From: Candidatus Obscuribacterales bacterium
GTDB lineage: Bacteria > Cyanobacteriota > Vampirovibrionia > Obscuribacterales > Obscuribacteraceae
DNA length: 64,000 nt
Reading direction: 5' to 3'
Assembly: GCA_949127735.1 (NCBI GenBank)
Contig: CASBPX010000027.1
Span: 32,578 to 96,577 of the forward strand
Part shown: piece after piece, positions 59,952 to 64,000 of the stretch
Position numbering within the stretch: the stretch's first letter is position 1
Layout of the letters: each line of letters starts with the position of its first letter
Program-made: the position numbers and the translations under genes
Notes under the pieces: model-generated
Seen by the model: only the letters and a program-made list of their open reading frames with translations
What the model was told of the DNA's origin: nothing
Databases searched by the model: none

Positions 59952-62729
59952 TTATTTGTCTCTTTCTGTACCGGTTAATGTAGCTTGAGCTGCTGCCAGG
60001 CGCGCCACCGGCACTCTGTAGGGTGAACAACTAACATAAGAAAGACCTAGTTTGTGGGCAAAGGCAATAGATTGAGGCTCTCCTCCATGCTCTCCGCAAA
60101 TGCCGAGCTTTAGATCTGGTTTGGTTTTACGACCTAGATCTACTGCAATCTGCATCAATTTGCCGACGCCGGCAAAATCTAAGACCTCAAAAGGATTGTT
60201 GATCAAAACTTTATGCTTGCTGCCATTAAACTCCACTCCATCGAGATAGCGCTGCAAAAATTTGCCTTCGGCATCATCTCTGGAATAGCCGAATGTCATC
60301 TGAGTCAGGTCATTGGTACCGAAACTGAAAAACTCGGCATACTCGGCAATCTCATCGGCAGTAACGCAAGCGCGTGGAATTTCGATCATGGTGCCGAATT
60401 TGTACACAACTTCGGTTTTCTCTCTATCCATGACTTCGCGAGCAACGGCCTCAAGCTGCTGCCGGGCAAATTTTAATTCGTTGGCATGACCCACCAGCGG
60501 GATCATGATTTCGGGCAAGACTTCGATGCCTTGCTTTTTCACGGCAATGGCTGCTTCAAAAATGGCCTGCACCTGCATTTTATTGATGCCGGGATACATC
60601 AGTCCAAGTCTGCAACCACGCAAGCCCATCATCGGATTTGACTCTTTAAGCTCACCCACTTTTCTTAAAAGTATCTCTTTCTCGCGCAACTCTGCGCCTT
60701 TGACACCTTTGGCACGCATGGTGGCAAATTCTTCGATCAATTGTTCTTCTCTCGGCAAAAATTCATGCAAAGGAGGATCGAGCAGACGAATAGTCACAGG
60801 TAATCCGGCCATCGCTTGGAAAATTCCAGTAAAGTCTGCCCGCTGCATCGGCAATAATTTTGCCAGGGCGGCTTCACGCTCAAGGTCAGTAGAAGAAAGA
60901 ATCATTTGCTGCATCACCGGCAGCCGATCTTGTGCCATAAACATATGTTCGGTGCGACAGAGTCCGATGCCTTGTGCACCAAACTCACGGGCCAATTTTG
61001 CGTCTTCAGGAGTATCGGCATTTGTTCTGATAGCCAGAGTACGCACTTGATCGGCCCAACCAAGCAAGGTTTGGAAGTCTTGTGAAAACTGTGGTTCGTG
61101 AGTAGTTATTTGACCTTCAAAAATCTCGCCGGTGGATCCATCGATGGAAATTAAATCGCCTTTCTTATAAAGCTTGCCCTGAACATGCATTTCTTCACGC
61201 TCAAGATCAATCTTGAGAGCTTCACAACCGGCCACACACGGCTTGCCCATGCCGCGAGCGACTACTGCAGCGTGACTGGTCATGCCACCACGACTGGTGA
61301 TCACACCCTGGGCGGGCACGATGCCGTGAATATCATCAGGACAGGTCTCGATTCTGATCAAGATTACTTTAAGGCCCTGATTGGCCATTTTCTCTGCTTC
61401 ATCAGGGTTGAAAATAATTTTGCCGATAGCTGCACCAGGAGAAGCGTTGAGGCCTACAGCAATTAATCTATTTTCCTTTTTAGCTTTGTCTTTGTCTTCA
61501 GCGATAAAAGAGGGCAATAGCAACTGATTTAATTGCATAGGCTCGACTCTATTTAAACCTTCGTCGCGACTGATGATTCCCTCATCGACCATATCGACAG
61601 CAACCTTCACCGCTGCTGCAGCCGTTCTTTTGCCGCTGCGTGTTTGCAATAAATAAAGTTTGCCCTGTTCGATTGTAAATTCGATGTCTTGCATATCGCG
61701 ATAATAGTGTTCGAGGCGGCCAACATTGGCCAGTAGTTCTTTGTAAACATCAGGCATGCCTATAGCCAGATCAGAAATTTTTAGCGGTGTGCGAGTTCCT
61801 GCCACCACATCTTCACCCTGAGCGTTAACGAGATATTCTCCATATAAAAGCTTTTCGCCAGTGCTGGGATTACGGGTAAAGCAAACGCCAGTGGCGGAAC
61901 TATCATCAAAATTACCGAAGACCATAGATTGCACGTTGACGGCAGTGCCCAAATTGTGATCTATTTTATTGAGATTGCGATAGTAAATCGCACGACTATT
62001 GTTCCACGATCTGAATACTGCTTCTATCGCGCCATTGAGCTGCTCTCTTGTATCCTGCGGAAATGGTTTGCCAGACCGCTTTTCCACCAGTGTCTTAAAC
62101 TGTGTCACCAGGTTTTTTAAATCTTCCACACTGAGATCGGCGTCACTTTCAATTTTTAATTCGTCTTTGAGATCTTCCAGCAAATCTTCAAAACTATCTT
62201 TGCTGATTTCGAGCACCACACTGCTGTACATTGCAATGAAGCGACGATAACTATCCCAGGCAAAGCGGGCATTGCTGGTCAGAGTAGAAATAGATTCTAC
62301 AGTTTGATCGTTAAGCCCTAAATTTAAAATGGTATCCATCATGCCCGGCATAGAAAACTTGGCGCCGGATCGCACTGAAAGCAAAAGAGGTTTAGCCAGG
62401 TCACCGAGCACGCGATCAAGTTTTTTCTCTACATGAGCCAGTTCAACCAGAACATCATCAAAAAGCTTTTCCGGCATTTTTTGATTATTCTCGGTGTACT
62501 GTTTGCAGCATGATGTCAAAATTGTAAGACCAGGAGGCACGTTCACTCCTGAATGGGTCATCTCGGCAAGACCGGCTCCTTTTCCGCCCAAGAGCTCTTT
62601 CATGGCATCGCGGTCACCATCAAAAGCATCAAAACCTTCTTCAAAAAGATAAACTCGTTTGGAAAGTTTGAGCTTGTCAGCTTTGCCTTTCGAATCTTGA
62701 GCTTGACTGGAACTTGTCATACTCACCAT
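59952..62729 (-). CDS. ppdK: Pyruvate, phosphate dikinase
   Basis: This 925-residue protein is a complete PPDK. The N-terminal nucleotide domain has LLGGKGAGLAEMTHSGVNVPPG; the phospho-His motif is GGMTSHAAVVARGMGKPCVAG; the C-terminal PEP/pyruvate domain has FGTNDLTQMTFGYSRDD and CGEHGG. It interconverts pyruvate, ATP and phosphate with PEP, AMP and pyrophosphate. The regulator gene lies 46 bases upstream in the same direction, so both are one operon with paired control. Confidence 0.97.
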   Translation of the reverse strand: MVSMTSSSQAQDSKGKADKLKLSKRVYLFEEGFDAFDGDRDAMKELLGGKGAGLAEMTHSGVNVPPGLTILTSCCKQYTENNQKMPEKLFDDVLVELAHVEKKLDRVLGDLAKPLLLSVRSGAKFSMPGMMDTILNLGLNDQTVESISTLTSNARFAWDSYRRFIAMYSSVVLEISKDSFEDLLEDLKDELKIESDADLSVEDLKNLVTQFKTLVEKRSGKPFPQDTREQLNGAIEAVFRSWNNSRAIYYRNLNKIDHNLGTAVNVQSMVFGNFDDSSATGVCFTRNPSTGEKLLYGEYLVNAQGEDVVAGTRTPLKISDLAIGMPDVYKELLANVGRLEHYYRDMQDIEFTIEQGKLYLLQTRSGKRTAAAAVKVAVDMVDEGIISRDEGLNRVEPMQLNQLLLPSFIAEDKDKAKKENRLIAVGLNASPGAAIGKIIFNPDEAEKMANQGLKVILIRIETCPDDIHGIVPAQGVITSRGGMTSHAAVVARGMGKPCVAGCEALKIDLEREEMHVQGKLYKKGDLISIDGSTGEIFEGQITTHEPQFSQDFQTLLGWADQVRTLAIRTNADTPEDAKLAREFGAQGIGLCRTEHMFMAQDRLPVMQQMILSSTDLEREAALAKLLPMQRADFTGIFQAMAGLPVTIRLLDPPLHEFLPREEQLIEEFATMRAKGVKGAELREKEILLRKVGELKESNPMMGLRGCRLGLMYPGINKMQVQAIFEAAIAVKKQGIEVLPEIMIPLVGHANELKFARQQLEAVAREVMDREKTEVVYKFGTMIEIPRACVTADEIAEYAEFFSFGTNDLTQMTFGYSRDDAEGKFLQRYLDGVEFNGSKHKVLINNPFEVLDFAGVGKLMQIAVDLGRKTKPDLKLGICGEHGGEPQSIAFAHKLGLSYVSCSPYRVPVARLAAAQATLTGTERDK

Positions 62730-62774
62730 TTTCTCGATTCTCCATTGTTGATTGAGCTGGGTACTGGTCTTTTT

Positions 62775-63695
62775 TTAGTCATCACGCATATTCATGAAAA
62801 TTTCAGACGACGTCTCTTCAATTGCTTTTGCTGAAACGTCGAGGATATGGCATTTTAATTCTCTAAATATTTTTTTTGCATATCGACTCTCTTGCATGAT
62901 GCGTTCAGGATCAGCGTAGTCGGTATTATTCGGCATACCAAGAACGGCTGCCCGTGTGCTTCTAATCTCCTGCAACTGATAGGGATCAATTTTCAAACCA
63001 AAGATGCGTTTGGCCGGAACCTGAAATAATGCCCGCGGCGGATCAACACCAAAAACAATGGGAACGTTGGCGGCCTTTAGACCATAATGGTGCGCCAGAT
63101 ACATGCAATTGGGAGTTTTACTGGTGCGAGATACTCCAACCAGCACCACATCAGCTTGCAAAATGCCATCTGGATTTTTGCCGTCATCAAAACGTATGGC
63201 AAAATCGACGGCTTCGATACGTTTGAAGTAACTCTCATCGAGCAAATGCAAACGACCCGGTTGCGAAAGTGGTTGGGCGCCTGTCAAATTGCCTATGCGA
63301 GCCATTAGCGCGCCTATTAAGTCAATGCTCGGCACTTTAAATTTACTGGCCTCAGCTTCTAAAGTTTCGCGATACTCAGGCAATACCAGCGTATAAGCAA
63401 TAATTGAGCGACCCTGAGCAATTTCGCGTACCATACCGGGAATTTGCTGAGAGCTTCTCACTTGCGGCAATCTATAAATAGATGCATGTCCGGGAGGGAA
63501 TTGCACCAGAGCGGCGCGGGCTACAGCCTCGGCAGTCTCACCGCTGGAGTCGGACATCGTATAAATAATAAGCTCGCTGGAATTTGACGGCAGTTTCAGC
63601 TCGTTGGCCAATGCAGGCTTGGGTGAGTCGTGGCTTGCGTCTTTCAAGGTTTTCTCAAAGCAATTCCTGAGCGTTGGAATCAATAAGTAACACAT
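62775..63695 (-). CDS. PPDK regulatory protein (bifunctional kinase/pyrophosphorylase, DUF299)
   Basis: The protein is 306 residues. The DUF299/PDRP family is recognised by IYTMSDSSGETAEAVARAAL, ADVVLVGVSRTSKTPNCMYL (P-loop-like) and the C-terminal KCHILDVSAKAIEETSSEIF. It inactivates PPDK by ADP-dependent phosphorylation of a Thr near the catalytic His and reactivates it by phosphate-dependent removal. Its place just before ppdK fits that role. The N-terminal 40 residues are an extension. Confidence 0.93.
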   Translation of the reverse strand: MCYLLIPTLRNCFEKTLKDASHDSPKPALANELKLPSNSSELIIYTMSDSSGETAEAVARAALVQFPPGHASIYRLPQVRSSQQIPGMVREIAQGRSIIAYTLVLPEYRETLEAEASKFKVPSIDLIGALMARIGNLTGAQPLSQPGRLHLLDESYFKRIEAVDFAIRFDDGKNPDGILQADVVLVGVSRTSKTPNCMYLAHHYGLKAANVPIVFGVDPPRALFQVPAKRIFGLKIDPYQLQEIRSTRAAVLGMPNNTDYADPERIMQESRYAKKIFRELKCHILDVSAKAIEETSSEIFMNMRDD

Positions 63696-63794
63696 TTTGC
63701 GCCAAAAGTGGGCTGAGGATATATATGTTTTATTTCTTGGCTACCGTTCAGGCTAAAATAGACCTCAACTCCCGGGAGAAAAGAGGAAGGCTGG

Positions 63795-64000
63795 TTGGAT
63801 CCACAGGAATCTACCGTTAAACAAAAAGCCTCCCAAGACGATGAGCACAGCCTGATCGGCTCACGGGTGGGTGCGGCCTTTGTGATCACAGGGCTGCTCG
63901 GCTCTGGAGCGATGGGCAATGTCTATCGTGCCAGCCAGGAGACCATTGGGCGCGACGTTGCAATTAAGTTTTTGCCAGTGGAAATCGCCTCAGATGCAAC
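63795..64000 (+). CDS. Ser/Thr protein kinase (partial, C-terminus outside window)
   Basis: TTG 63795 has GAGGAAGG four bases upstream. The visible 68 residues (DPQESTVKQKASQDDEHSLI, then VITGLLGSGAMGNVYRASQE and RDVAIKFLPVE) give the Hanks kinase glycine loop and the ATP-binding Lys. It is divergent from the PPDK regulator gene. The sensory part, if any, lies outside. Confidence 0.8.
   Translation, partial: MDPQESTVKQKASQDDEHSLIGSRVGAAFVITGLLGSGAMGNVYRASQETIGRDVAIKFLPVEIASDA

Noticed and set aside
1-64000. tRNA, rRNA, CRISPR arrays, insertion sequences and prophage genes
   Set aside because: I looked for T-arm motifs, repeated spacers, transposase motifs and phage structural genes and saw none convincing; scattered GTTCGA words lie within coding sequence.

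Overview
The window carries a dense bacterial chromosome segment: 53 well supported protein genes (two of them cut by the window edges), three further small ORFs of lower confidence, no rRNA, no tRNA, no CRISPR array and no recognisable insertion sequence or prophage. Base composition looks close to even by eye. GTG and TTG starts are common, lipoproteins and Sec signal peptides are frequent, and there are many tetratricopeptide (TPR) proteins and Hanks-type Ser/Thr kinases. A pseudo-caspase, a LOV histidine kinase, RtcB, PPK1 and PPDK with its regulator are also present. Together these fit a non-photosynthetic relative of cyanobacteria, most likely Melainabacteria/Vampirovibrionia of the Candidatus Obscuribacter type. 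That placement is an inference from gene content; no phylogenetic marker was compared.

Left part (1-13.3 kb). A leftward group holds an EF-hand protein with a new 12-residue repeat (cut at the left edge), a secreted coiled-coil protein, a DnaQ-like/GIY-YIG protein and a helicase with an N-terminal Cas4-like nuclease. Then come rightward dnaK, a secreted lipase-like protein with a DUF4384-like tail, and a secreted pseudo-caspase with TPRs. A degenerate GGDEF protein and a lipoprotein face them.

Middle-left (14-30 kb). This contains an S1-like/DUF4388-like protein, a fused fatty-acid oxidation enzyme, a quinone oxidoreductase, a ribokinase, two secreted TPR proteins and a long disordered protein ending in a LysM-like domain. 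A membrane Ser/Thr kinase with a zinc ribbon is paired with a thioredoxin-like protein. An OmpR-type regulator, an epimerase, a LOV histidine kinase and a group-2 sigma factor follow.

Centre (31-50 kb). About 0.85 kb before the small gene upstream of rtcB has promoters, hairpins and tiny ORFs instead of normal genes. After rtcB come a receptor-like kinase with leucine-rich repeats, twin secretion-unclear esterases and a lysozyme-like protein. A long leftward operon then runs moxR, DUF58, transglutaminase-like (catalytic Cys replaced by Ser), glutamine-synthetase-like, FluG-type amidohydrolase and ppk1.

Right part (50-64 kb). This holds a PerM-type permease, TPR and hydrolase genes, a Nudix enzyme, nadC, a pseudo-receiver protein beside a large membrane protein, an SDR enzyme, a kinesin-light-chain-like TPR protein, and pyruvate phosphate dikinase with its bifunctional regulator. 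The start of another Ser/Thr kinase lies at the edge.

Two themes recur. First, several signalling or enzyme folds lack key catalytic residues (caspase, GGDEF, receiver, transglutaminase, DnaQ), so they probably act as binding or regulatory modules. Second, short perfect tandem duplications sit across or beside stop codons at several gene ends and often close more than one reading frame.
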